A DNA stretch of 10,035 bases, from assembly GCA_030620005.1 (NCBI GenBank), contig JAUXAJ010000197.1, forward strand, positions 1-10,035. Direction: 5' to 3'. Position numbers and translations under genes: made by a program. Source of the stretch: Promethearchaeota archaeon. GTDB lineage: Archaea > Asgardarchaeota > Lokiarchaeia > Sigynarchaeales > SOKP01. Positions 1-6,677 of this stretch are shown here, piece after piece (position 1 is the stretch's first letter; every line of letters begins with the position of its first letter). A model generated the notes under the pieces. The model searched no databases, was not told where the DNA came from, and was given only the letters and a program-made list of their open reading frames with translations.

Positions 1-1
1 C

Positions 2-31
2 ATTGACAAGATCCTTAAGGAGGATGAGTGA
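2..31 (+). CDS. Possible C-terminal tail of an upstream gene (partial)
   Basis: The frame beginning at base 2 reads IDKILKEDE and then stops at TGA 29-31. The charged, lysine/glutamate-rich end is typical of archaeal C-termini. Only nine codons are visible, so no function can be given, and a chance open frame cannot be excluded. Confidence 0.3.
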   Translation: MDKILKEDE

Positions 32-184
32 TTCGAATGGTGCTATAAGAAGAGTTTGCAATATTGAGAAATTTATTGGGGTAGAAACATGAAAAAAATA
101 AGATTTTTTATCGAAAAAAAATTTATCAAAATACTCTAATATTATATTGCTGAATTGTAAAAAATTACATAAGTGATATAATTA

Positions 185-1963
185 ATGAGAGTTAATCAAT
201 ACTTAGAAGATATTGTTAAATTTTTGAAATTAGAATATAAATTATCTTCTTGGGTATTAGATAATTATCGTTCCCCCACATCCGAAGATTTTAAGAAATT
301 AAATCAAATTTATGAAAACTTATTAGTTTATTTGAATGTTATTTATCCTAATAAATCAGATGTCAAGGAATGTTTTCATAACAAGGATATCCCTTTCATT
401 ATAAACATTATAAAAGCAACACCGTTAATTTTAGATGAAAGATATGATTATCTTAAATCTATGGGAAAAATTTACAACATTGTTTATGATATAAAAGAAG
501 TAGAAGGGAAAAAACTATCGGCATCTACTCCTTTTAGAAATGCTGTAAAGCTATTTAGGGCGAGTAAATTCAGAAACCAAATTGATCCAAAAAATAAAGG
601 AGAATTTACAGAAGAAGATAAATTATTTCTCCAAAAATTTCATATTAATCCACAAGATCTAAAATCTAGATGGAGTTGGATTGATATAAAACCCGAACTG
701 GTGCCAAGATATTATTGGTATGTCATATTACCAAAATTCAATTATATTCCAAAAGTTCATGATGTAGATAAGGAGATAGGGAGTGGTTTCAGAAATTCTG
801 TATATTATAAAACAGGGAAGAGTTTAAAAGATGTATCAAAAGAAGCAGGTGTGAGTTCTTATTTTAATAAGAATGATATATTAGATTTCTTTAATGATAA
901 AAATACACCAGAGGCACTTTTAATTAACAAATTATGCATCATTCTGAATTTCTCTCCTTCGGATATCGGAGAGCATTTATATTGTACAAGACCTAAAATA
1001 ATAAAACCCATTTTGGTGAGAATGGAACTCATGTATTTAAAGGGAACTTATAGGGGATTTGAACCAGGAACTATAGAATTATTAAAAAATTTTATAGAAA
1101 AACTTCCATATGGAAATGAAATAAATGACGAGTTTCTTGAATACATGAGAAGGAGGAAAGAAAAGGCGCAAAAAGTTTTCCAAGAATATATTCAAACTAA
1201 AAGAATGCAAAGAAGTAGAAGAATTGTCATTGAATCAGCCGAATTTGATATTAATAAAAGAAATTTCAATGGGATTTCCGATATTAACATCAAAGAAAAA
1301 ATTAATATTCTATTGAAGTATAATCGGAATTTATATTTTCCTATAGGTGTATTTCATAAAAATAACCCTCGTTGCTCAAATTTTAAAATCAAGGGTAATT
1401 CTCGTGATGCAATAAGGAATTGGTCGGATTATATACCTCAAATACAAGAATTAATTAATTCTGGAGATATAATCATTAATTCATACATAGGAGATGTTTT
1501 ATCAAAATATGTAATTGAAAAAGAAAAAAACACTTTTAGTTTTTCTGATGAAATTAGTAATTTAGGTAATGTAAAACATAAATTCTTACTTCCCTATATT
1601 TTAAAAAATCATAAAAATGCAATTGCAATTGAGATTTTTATTTGGAAACCAATATATAATGAAATTAATGCTTGGTTTCTAACAGGTCATATTGATTTGC
1701 TTTTATATATGAATGGTTTCATATATGTGGTTGATTATAAACCTAAAAATAACAATTTTTTCCGCACGCTCCCTCAAGTATGCTGTTATGGGCTTATTTT
1801 AAGAGAAATGACAGGGATAAACAATATTAAATGCATAACTTTTAATAAATATCAATCTTGGCTTTATGATCCATCTATAATTCTAAATGGAGCAAGAGAT
1901 ATTGTTGAAAATATTAAAGAAGAGCACCCAAGTTTAAAATTACCATGGAAAAAATATTTTTAA
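185..1963 (+). CDS. Large protein with XRE-like HTH and C-terminal PD-(D/E)XK (RecB/Cas4-like) nuclease domain
   Basis: This 592-aa protein probably cuts or processes DNA. The C-terminal part shows the RecB/Cas4-like PD-(D/E)XK signature: a candidate acidic strand with Glu483, Gly501-His-Ile-Asp504, then Asp517-Tyr-Lys519, and the trailing Gln531-xxx-Tyr535 motif. About residues 205-260 contain a stretch like an XRE/Cro helix-turn-helix (SLKDVSKEAGVS at 213-224). The N-terminal 200 residues and residues 290-350 (basic, helical, with an RRRKEKAQK run) are not recognised. The ATG at 185 is preceded by GTGAT (173-177). The gene is very AT-rich and stands alone, converging on the redox operon, so it may be acquired or part of a defence or mobile module. 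The nuclease call is good; the DNA-binding call is moderate; the biological role is unknown. Confidence 0.75.
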   Translation: MRVNQYLEDIVKFLKLEYKLSSWVLDNYRSPTSEDFKKLNQIYENLLVYLNVIYPNKSDVKECFHNKDIPFIINIIKATPLILDERYDYLKSMGKIYNIVYDIKEVEGKKLSASTPFRNAVKLFRASKFRNQIDPKNKGEFTEEDKLFLQKFHINPQDLKSRWSWIDIKPELVPRYYWYVILPKFNYIPKVHDVDKEIGSGFRNSVYYKTGKSLKDVSKEAGVSSYFNKNDILDFFNDKNTPEALLINKLCIILNFSPSDIGEHLYCTRPKIIKPILVRMELMYLKGTYRGFEPGTIELLKNFIEKLPYGNEINDEFLEYMRRRKEKAQKVFQEYIQTKRMQRSRRIVIESAEFDINKRNFNGISDINIKEKINILLKYNRNLYFPIGVFHKNNPRCSNFKIKGNSRDAIRNWSDYIPQIQELINSGDIIINSYIGDVLSKYVIEKEKNTFSFSDEISNLGNVKHKFLLPYILKNHKNAIAIEIFIWKPIYNEINAWFLTGHIDLLLYMNGFIYVVDYKPKNNNFFRTLPQVCCYGLILREMTGINNIKCITFNKYQSWLYDPSIILNGARDIVENIKEEHPSLKLPWKKYF

Positions 1964-1994
1964 TTCTTAATAAATGATTTTGGGACATTCATTC

Positions 1995-2031
1995 AAAAAA
2001 AAAAAAAAAAATTAAAAGCCGTATAGGCTTT
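1995..2031 (-). terminator. Intrinsic-type terminator of the minus-strand redox operon
   Basis: Read on the minus strand, a perfect 6-bp hairpin (AAAGCC, loop TATAC, GGCTTT; 2031-2015) is followed within a few bases by 17 consecutive T (2011-1995). It lies 9 nt past the restored stop of the Fe-S gene (2040-2042), which also supports that stop being the true gene end. The A-run may also help end transcription from the converging nuclease gene. Confidence 0.75.
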
Positions 2032-2039
2032 CTTGAGAT

Positions 2040-3428
2040 TTATTTCTTTGTGATATCGAGTAAATCGTATTTTGAAATCATTTCTAGAATACCCATTACT
2101 TGTAAACCATGTTGATACATGTCGTTCGCGTCTGATAGATTGCGCCAGCAGAAAGGACAAACCAGTTAATGCTCAATTTGGGCACTAAATTCTGTGGTAA
2201 GTATATCTGCGTTAACGGCATTAGCCTCGTCACATCTTAAACTAGCAGTCCGAAGTGAGAACTCTGGATAACCTGCTCGAACACCTCCGCCAGCTCCGCA
2301 ACACATGCTGTCAAGCTTGATTCTATACATCTCTTCAAATTTTATTCCAACGTCTTCCTGAAGTTTTCGAAGAATTACTCTTGGTATATCAAACCATGCG
2401 TCTTGCCTTTGTTTTATCTTACGCATATCAAGCATTAAGTTCTTGCTTTCTTTTATCATTTCTTGCTCCATGTCTAAAGCAAAGTGCCTGCCCGTGTGAC
2501 AAGGATCGTGGTAAGTTACTACCTTCCCTTTCAAATCCTTATTAGGTTTGAATTTAACCTTTCCATCTGTAATTAGCTGAGAAACTAATTCAAATGCGTG
2601 TTTTGTCTCAAATGGGAGCTTTTCTCCTTCGGCCATCCATTTAGGATAATCTATAGTAATTGTACGATAACAACCAGCGCACGAGAAGTAGACTTTTTCC
2701 AAATCCTTAAAGGCTTCAAGATTTTTATTCATTAATTCTTGTGCGGTATCAACGGCGCCTATTCTAAAAAATGGACTACCGCAGCATACTTCGCTACTGA
2801 CTAACGTGAAATCAACTCCAAGCTGTTCGAAGACTCTACATGTAGCGACGGCAACTTCTATTTGACGATAGCTAGCAGTACATCCAACGTAATATCCTAT
2901 TTTAGCACCTTTTTTATCAATATATTTTTCTAAGCCTGCGTCTTTAGCCCATTTAAATCTCTCGTCTTTTTTACCGCCGTAAGGATTGTTTAATTCCTTG
3001 ACTAATCGGTCTACTAATTGATGTTTTTCAATCATTGGCACGCCAGCTTCAACGCAAGCTGCTCGCAACGATTCTATAATATCAACTGTAGGGATCTTGT
3101 TTTCACATTGAGCTGAACATTGTCCACACGTGATGCAAGGCATGATAACATCTCTTACTTCGTCCGTAAATTCTAAATCGCCTGCTAAAATTGAACGGGC
3201 AATCCATATCTTGCCAGCGTTCCAGAATGCTTCCCATCCGTATTCAATACCAGCAGGACACGCATCAACCATTCCTTCATAGAGAACTGTTCCTTGTTTT
3301 CCAGTAAATTCTCCAATACCTTCCCTATCAGGCTCTCCGCTATATGCAAATCTGCAAGCTTTGCAATGAATGCATCTATAAATCTCAGATTTTAATTCTT
3401 CCAATCTATCCATTCCAGTTTTTGCCAT
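2040..3428 (-). CDS. CCG-domain (Fe-S)-binding oxidoreductase subunit, interrupted by a 30-nt insert with an in-frame stop
   Basis: This is a HdrD/GlcF-type electron-transfer subunit, probably cytoplasmic and partner of the FAD oxidase ending 21 nt upstream. The first ferredoxin cluster is C19, C22, C25 and C57 (a long loop before the last Cys); the second is C98, C101, C104, C108. CCG domain 1 has C183, C215-C216, C250 and C253. CCG domain 2 has C310 and C376-C377, but the frame then meets TAA (2168-2166) after residue 420. The same frame continues past the stop with a CPFC motif and about 40 more residues to TAA 2042-2040. Removing 30 nt (2189-2160) joins exons 3428-2190 and 2159-2040 into 452 aa, and places CPFC 36 residues after the CC pair, the family spacing. 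The ATG at 3428 has GAGGTGT upstream (3443-3437). Without splicing the product would lack its last Cys pair. Confidence 0.85.
2160..2189 (-). other. Putative 30-nt intron (D) in the Fe-S protein gene
   Basis: The insert contains the in-frame TAA (2168-2166). The transcript folds into a 7-bp stem with one G-U pair (2188-2182 with 2172-2166) and a 9-nt loop; the stop codon lies in the stem. A CAG/CUG helix (2194-2192 with 2165-2163) sits below it, with AAU unpaired on the 5' side. Cutting AA^U and UU^U joins GAA directly to TGT, giving TTE-CPFC. The exact edges can slide by a few bases (an equally framed cut gives TTV-CPFC). The outer exon helix is weak, so this is a relaxed bulge-helix-bulge at best. 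Confidence 0.6.
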
Positions 3429-3449
3429 TTTTTTTTACACCTCTTTTGC

Positions 3450-5083
3450 TCAGGGCAATCCCAACCGCCCTGGATGCATTATTTGTTTAGGATCTACGAT
3501 TTTTTTAAATATTCTTAAATATTTCCAGTACATCGCTGCTTTACTATAAGTGAGTGGGGCGTGAATGTACGGATCAGGTCGATAATTTAGCCAACCTTGT
3601 TTCAATCCATATTCAGTCGTTTCTCTGTTAAGATCTTGAACCTTTTCTAAATCCTTGGGCTTGGTTCCTCTTTCTGGGTAAGTAATTAACCAGAAAATTG
3701 AGTCAAAGCAAAGGATTGGCATGCAAATTGCCTGCCTGCATCGTTCAATGCTTGCAATCCACATTACAGGAGGGAATCCATAATTCTCCATTGCCTTACA
3801 ATACATCTCCGCGAAGTTTATGCCAAACAACGAGCAGTTTGTTTGCGTGCACATTCGTTCCACGGAGTGTACCAAGTAATGAACAGAAAGCCTGCTTCCC
3901 AAAAACTATATGGAATAGCAATCTTGTTAGGCTTCTTCATTCTGCTTGCGATTTGTTTTGGATGAAGTTCCTGAGGTTTCATCGCAGCTCCATCTTTAGC
4001 GCGATTTGCTTTGAAATCCTTTGCCATATTGTTAATTCTCTTAACGACATAATCTAGTTCTTCTTGAGTTTGAGCCCAACACTCCCAATTCATCCACCAT
4101 TCTGGAATTCCCAATTCTTTGTAAAATGCGTAATCGTGGGGCACTTTATCTTTTGGCCAACGAGCCATGACTAAAGGATAATTTCCTCCTTGAACCATTA
4201 CCGTGTTGTGTGCGATTCCGAATTCCTGTTTTCCAACTTCAAGAGTTAAATCTTGCATGTCATGAGGATCTTGTCAAACTTTGAATTTATTAATAAAAAT
4301 TCATTAGCGAAGTGCTTTATTATTGACATCCCCCATACTACGACCGTCTTGAATTTTGGATGTGGATATATCTTTACAGCGCATTTTGTAAATACTCCAA
4401 GGCATCCCTGGCTTCCCATAAGGAATGACCACATATCCGGTCCTAAACCATATTTATAGAATGGTTTTGCGAAAGGAAGCGCCCATAATCCCGTTCTAAT
4501 TATGTCGCCGTTAGGAAATACGACTTCTGCACACATGAAATTATCACCTTGCGGACCAACTGAACTCGTATAGAGCGAAAATCCACGATCAATCGCGTCA
4601 CCCATTACGGTAGCAGCTGGTGGGGCTCCATCAGGAATTGGTGGTGCCCAATCTGGGTGGTTTTTGTGCATGTACGCCCAAAGTCCACCATTGGTCACCC
4701 CTGGCTCTACAATCACATATCTGTTTTCTTCGTCGACTTCTATGATCCTGTCCATCCTTCCCAAATCAAGAAGGACTCCGGCGGGTTTAATTGTCGGACA
4801 AGCAAAACCCCCAGAGAGTCCAGCAGACATGGGGGTAACAGCTATTTTCTCTTCGGAGCAATAAATCAGTATTTTCCGGATTTCTTCGACGTATTTTGGT
4901 CGCACGACTATGTCGGGAATTTGGCTTTTTAGTCTATTTCCGATAAAGAAAATGGATTTCTAAACCCATGACGGATTTAGCTAGGTAAGACGCCGTGATA
5001 GCTTTGTTGTTCGTGGCGTATTCCTTTCCTACAATCCCTTCCATAGCCATTAAATCTTTCTCATCAGGTAATTTGTAACTCAT
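3450..5083 (-). CDS. FAD-linked oxidase (VAO/PCMH family), split by three frame-breaking inserts
   Basis: This FAD enzyme, of the GlcD/4-cresol-dehydrogenase (VAO) fold, probably oxidises a small hydroxylated substrate and hands electrons to the Fe-S protein encoded next. Pieces in order: ATG 5083 with GGTGAAG upstream; the PCMH FAD-binding region (IPDIVVRPKYVEEI, the flavin-pyrophosphate loop MSAGLSGG, PPAATVMGDAIDRG, MGSQGCLGVFTK); a substrate-domain piece beginning DPHDMQDLTLEVGKQEFG; and a C-terminal piece from FAEMYCKAMENYGFPP to the typical family ending DPKQIMHPGRLGLP. These lie in three different reading frames (four segments). Removing inserts 4956-4926, 4320-4271 and 3845-3817 gives exons of 127, 605, 425 and 367 nt, in total 507 codons plus stop, a normal family length. 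The alternative is a decaying pseudogene or assembly indels, but every piece looks conserved. The substrate is not deducible. Confidence 0.8.
3817..3845 (-). other. Putative 29-nt intron (C) with full bulge-helix-bulge fold
   Basis: The transcript folds from the outside in as: exon helices CTCCG/CGGAG (3867-3863 with 3811-3807) and CGAA/TTCG (3857-3854 with 3815-3812); 3-nt 3' bulge AAC (3818-3816); 5-bp central helix TGTGC/GCATA with one G-U pair (3853-3849 with 3823-3819); 3-nt 5' bulge ACG (3848-3846); 7-bp intron helix CAAACAA/TTGTTTG (3845-3839 with 3830-3824) and an 8-nt loop. This is the order of an archaeal splicing-endonuclease substrate. Cutting both bulges between their second and third base would remove 30 nt and miss the frame by one. 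A 29-nt removal (cut after ACG, or one base earlier in AAC) restores it, giving NECAR-FAEMY or NECAH-FAEMY. Confidence 0.65.
4271..4320 (-). other. Putative 50-nt intron (B) with bulge-helix-bulge-like junction
   Basis: Exon helix GGGGAT/ATCCTC (4333-4328 with 4269-4264, one G-U) is separated by a 3-nt 3' bulge AAG (4272-4270) from the central helix GTCAA/TTGAC (4327-4323 with 4277-4273). The next three bases, TAA (4322-4320), would be the 5' bulge. Cutting TA^A and AA^G removes exactly 50 nt and restores the frame as VVVWGMSI-DPHDMQDLTLE. The insert is about 22% G+C by hand count, far below its exons, and has an internal GAATTT/AAATTC hairpin. The intron helix next to the 5' bulge is poor. 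Confidence 0.6.
4926..4956 (-). other. Putative 31-nt intron (A) near the 5' end of the oxidase gene
   Basis: The helix TTTAG/CTAAA (4964-4960 with 4932-4928) is followed on the 3' side by a 3-nt AAG bulge (4927-4925) and a short GG/CC exon pairing. Inside the insert, ATTTTC/GGAAAT (4953-4948 with 4941-4936) makes a second 6-bp stem with one G-U. Removing 31 nt restores the frame as SVMGLE-SQIPDIVVRP. The exon helix is weak and the 5' bulge is irregular, so this is the least certain of the four junctions. Confidence 0.45.
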
Positions 5084-5232
5084 TTGTATTCTTCACCAAT
5101 GCAATTTGAATTTTTTTTAACTTTTTTTTTATCACTTTTATTAATTTAATTTCGATAGAAGTAAAAATCATGTATTAAATTTTAACATTATTCTTATTAA
5201 ATTTAATTCTGATAACTATTTTTTATATTAAA
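5084..5232 (-). promoter_or_regulatory. AT-rich leader and probable promoter of the oxidase/Fe-S operon
   Basis: This 149-nt gap has no coding signal. Read on the minus strand it has several TTAAATT/TAATAAA TATA-like stretches and ends in GGTGAAG about 9 nt before the oxidase ATG at 5083. No single TATA box stands out, so the promoter position is not fixed. Confidence 0.4.
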
Positions 5233-5370
5233 TTATAAAAAAACGGGCGATCTCGTTTCTGGCATCCATTTTAAAATATTTCCTTCGGGTACATCGAGTA
5301 CGGCGGGAAGTGTGGGAAATTCTTGAGGTAGTGGGATCTGGAAATCTACCTTTTGCCTCACGTTAAAGCT
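5233..5370 (-). pseudogene. Coding-looking C-terminal fragment of an unrecognised protein
   Basis: The minus-strand frame from 5370 to the TAA at 5235-5233 reads like a conserved protein end (VDFQIPLPQEFPTL, then LDVPEGNILKWM, ending RSPVFL). It has no start codon and is closed upstream by TAG at 5373-5371. It uses the same codon style as the oxidase exons. It is in the same frame phase as the fragment at 5608-5736, so the two could be halves of one gene interrupted by about 240 nt, or relics. No family is recognised. Confidence 0.4.
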
Positions 5371-5391
5371 CTAGTCTAAAAAGGCTTGAAA

Positions 5392-5421
5392 GGTGTGGAG
5401 ACACCGCAAAAGAGAATTTGC
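5392..5421 (+). promoter_or_regulatory. Two tandem hairpins abutting the start of the 58-aa ORF
   Basis: GGTGT-GGAG-ACACC (5392-5405) is followed with no gap by GCAAA-AGAGAA-TTTGC (5406-5421), two perfect 5-bp stems directly before the ATG at 5423. There is no ribosome binding site between them and the ATG. They may be a leader structure, part of a larger RNA, or chance. Confidence 0.25.
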
Positions 5422-5422
5422 G

Positions 5423-5599
5423 ATGCTTCACGATAAGAATTACGAGGAATTGCGAGAATTAAAAATGAATTACGAGGCAAACGATGTTAGAGAATTCCTT
5501 GCGGTAAGTTTTGCTAATATTTACGACGGTAAAGAAGAAAAAATAATATGTTCGGAAGTGCTTAACTTTTTAAAAGAATTTAGAAAAAAGGAGGCGTGA
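5423..5599 (+). CDS. Small hypothetical protein (58 aa)
   Basis: The product (MLHDKNYEELRELKMN...) is helical and charged with believable composition and ends in a Lys/Glu-rich tail. It contains a short internal repeat, NYEEL and NYEAN, encoded by near-identical GAATTACGAGG copies. The frame is also open from a GTG at 5393, but the ATG is preferred because the upstream codons (WRHRKREFA) look non-native and overlap two hairpins. There is no clear ribosome binding site. It sits between two minus-strand fragments. No function can be assigned, and it may not be expressed. Confidence 0.4.
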   Translation: MLHDKNYEELRELKMNYEANDVREFLAVSFANIYDGKEEKIICSEVLNFLKEFRKKEA

Positions 5600-5607
5600 A
5601 AAAATAT

Positions 5608-5736
5608 TCTTAACAATTTTTCGGGAATCTGGTCATCTTTCACGGTAAATTCAGTCATTTTTTCGTAAATTATTCCATTTTTTTCCTTGGTCTTTGGCAC
5701 GATTATTTCAAAGCGAGATTCTCTAGCGCGTCTACT
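5608..5736 (-). pseudogene. Coding-looking N-terminal or internal fragment of an unrecognised protein
   Basis: The minus-strand frame here reads ARESRFEIIVPKTKEKNG, then IIYEKMTEFTVKDDQIPEKLL, with a natural-looking alternation of strand-forming and charged residues. The frame remains open from an ATG at 5811 to a stop at 5521-5523, but the ends (poly-Lys/Leu before, Phe-rich after) do not look like protein. A TATA-like box lies just upstream (5777-5767 read on minus), so a promoter for it may exist, but no good start codon is seen; GTG within the Ile-Val-Pro stretch is possible. Confidence 0.35.
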
Positions 5737-5766
5737 TGTAAAAATTTTTTTTTTTAAAAACAGTAA

Positions 5767-5777
5767 CTTTAAATATA
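5767..5777. promoter_or_regulatory. Near-symmetric TATA-like box between divergent genes
   Basis: CTTTAAATATA reads as a TATA box on plus (for the gene at 5850, leaving a leader of about 50 nt with GTGAGG at 5841-5846) and as TATATTTAAAG on minus (for the fragment starting near 5740). No operator repeats are evident. Confidence 0.4.
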
Positions 5778-5849
5778 AGTTCCTTGATAACAATTTTACA
5801 AAATTGTTCATATATTAAAAAAATAAAACAAAAAAAACGAGTGAGGAAA

Positions 5850-6347
5850 ATGTCTGAAGTAAAAGGAACTTACATTTTGATGATTGTTCAGCTATTATCC
5901 GAATACAATCCGGAAATTGTTGACGAAGCATCTAAAGAATTATCAAAGGATCTCGAGAACATACGACCAGATGATTGGCTTGGCAGAAACGACTTGCTTG
6001 CGTTTTTAAATAAACTAAGTCCAGCTGCACAGACGGCAATTGGTAAGAAAGTTTATCCTACAATTATATCAATTAGTGATGTTTTTGGTGGCATTGATAA
6101 TCCCAGTGATATGCTCAAAACACTTCCAAAAGAATGGGTTGAGAATAATAGAGGTGATAACCTCGGGGAATATTCAATAATAGATTCTGGTCCTGATTTT
6201 ATGACGATAAAAATAGTTGATGGATATCCTCCAGCATTCGAAGAAGGGATAATGCGAGGAATATTTGAAATATTCAAAATTATCAGAATAAATATTTCGA
6301 CGGAAACAGATGGCAATACGGTAAAATATAACATCAAATGGGAGTGA
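5850..6347 (+). CDS. V4R/HNOB-like small sensor-fold protein (165 aa)
   Basis: ATG 5850 is chosen over the upstream in-frame ATG at 5784 because GTGAGG (5841-5846) sits at proper spacing and the extra residues are lysine-rich leader. The protein starts with a helix (GTYILMIVQLLSE) and ends with the layout of V4R/heme-NO-binding-like proteins: a PPAFEEGIMRGIFE helix and then a final strand DGNTVKYNIKW. It lacks cysteines altogether, so it cannot use the Cys ligands seen in the V4R proteins downstream. It is probably a cytoplasmic ligand-binding or scaffold protein. The gap to the next gene (122 nt) contains its own TATA-like box, so it is probably a separate unit. The family call is moderate. 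Confidence 0.55.
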   Translation: MSEVKGTYILMIVQLLSEYNPEIVDEASKELSKDLENIRPDDWLGRNDLLAFLNKLSPAAQTAIGKKVYPTIISISDVFGGIDNPSDMLKTLPKEWVENNRGDNLGEYSIIDSGPDFMTIKIVDGYPPAFEEGIMRGIFEIFKIIRINISTETDGNTVKYNIKWE

Positions 6348-6378
6348 ATAGTAAAGTTCTAAGAGAAAATTTGATATA

Positions 6379-6390
6379 CTTTTAAATTTT
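6379..6390 (+). promoter_or_regulatory. Probable TATA box of the V4R operon
   Basis: CTTTTAAATTTT lies about 80 nt upstream of the ATG at 6470, which has AAGGTGA (6458-6464) as its ribosome binding site. A second candidate, ATTTTAAAC (6433-6441), is too close to leave room for that site in the transcript. Confidence 0.35.
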
Positions 6391-6469
6391 TAATTGAAGT
6401 CTAAAAAAACAATCTAAAAAAATTATTCAAAAATTTTAAACAAAAATAAAAACTAATAAGGTGAAAAAA

Positions 6470-6661
6470 ATGGGTGAAAAAATTAAAGGAGTACTAGATT
6501 ATGTAAAAGAAGAGGGAGGTTCTCATGCTATGTTTAGGGTTGCATTGATCTCTGCTATTATACCTTCTAGAGCTGAAAGCATGCCGGATGATCCAAAAAA
6601 AGTAGAAAGAATAATTGAAATTGCAAAAGAAGTTTTAAAGGTAGAAAGTATACCTATTTAA
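6470..6661 (+). CDS. Small hypothetical protein (63 aa), first gene of the V4R operon
   Basis: The ATG at 6470 follows AAGGTGA; the GTG at 6461 is part of that ribosome binding site and is rejected as a start. The protein appears to be mostly helical: a basic N-terminal helix (KIKGVLDYVKEEG), a short apolar stretch (MFRVALISAIIP), a turn, and a C-terminal helix (KKVERIIEIAKEVLKVE). There are no Cys residues or known motifs. It lies 16 nt before the first V4R gene with a shared strong ribosome binding pattern, so it is probably co-transcribed and could be a partner or adaptor of the V4R proteins. Function unknown. Confidence 0.65.
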   Translation: MGEKIKGVLDYVKEEGGSHAMFRVALISAIIPSRAESMPDDPKKVERIIEIAKEVLKVESIPI

Positions 6662-6677
6662 ATAAAGAGGTGAAAAA

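Noticed and set aside
3..15. 13-nt match TTGACAAGATCCT with the minus strand at 4277-4265, across the insert B 3' junction
   Set aside because: A 13-base match is expected about once by chance in an AT-rich 10-kb window on two strands, and there are no further shared bases to suggest a repeat.
24..92. 22-codon plus-strand ORF (MSDSNGAIRRVCNIEKFIGV...) after AAGGAGG
   Set aside because: The AAGGAGG directly touches the ATG with no spacing, the ORF is very short, and it overlaps the likely tail of an upstream gene. It could be a truncated gene, but nothing supports this.
2378..2498. Extra residues between HDPCHTGRHF and AWFDIPRVIL in CCG domain 2, considered as an in-frame intron
   Set aside because: The spacing from C310 to C376 is longer than usual, but the segment reads as a natural charged helix without stops and I found no bulge-helix-bulge fold around it.
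3698..4057. 119-codon plus-strand open frame
   Set aside because: It is antisense to the oxidase exons, which carry the recognisable protein motifs; its Ser/Leu/Cys-rich translation is typical of a reverse-strand shadow. The same holds for plus-strand frames at 4253-4459, 4657-4932 and 4664-4864.
5365..5610. Single large intron joining the two minus-strand fragments
   Set aside because: Some pairing exists (TTCACG with CGTGAG, GCCTC with GAGGC), but no arrangement gave 3-nt bulges, a central helix and a framed join together.
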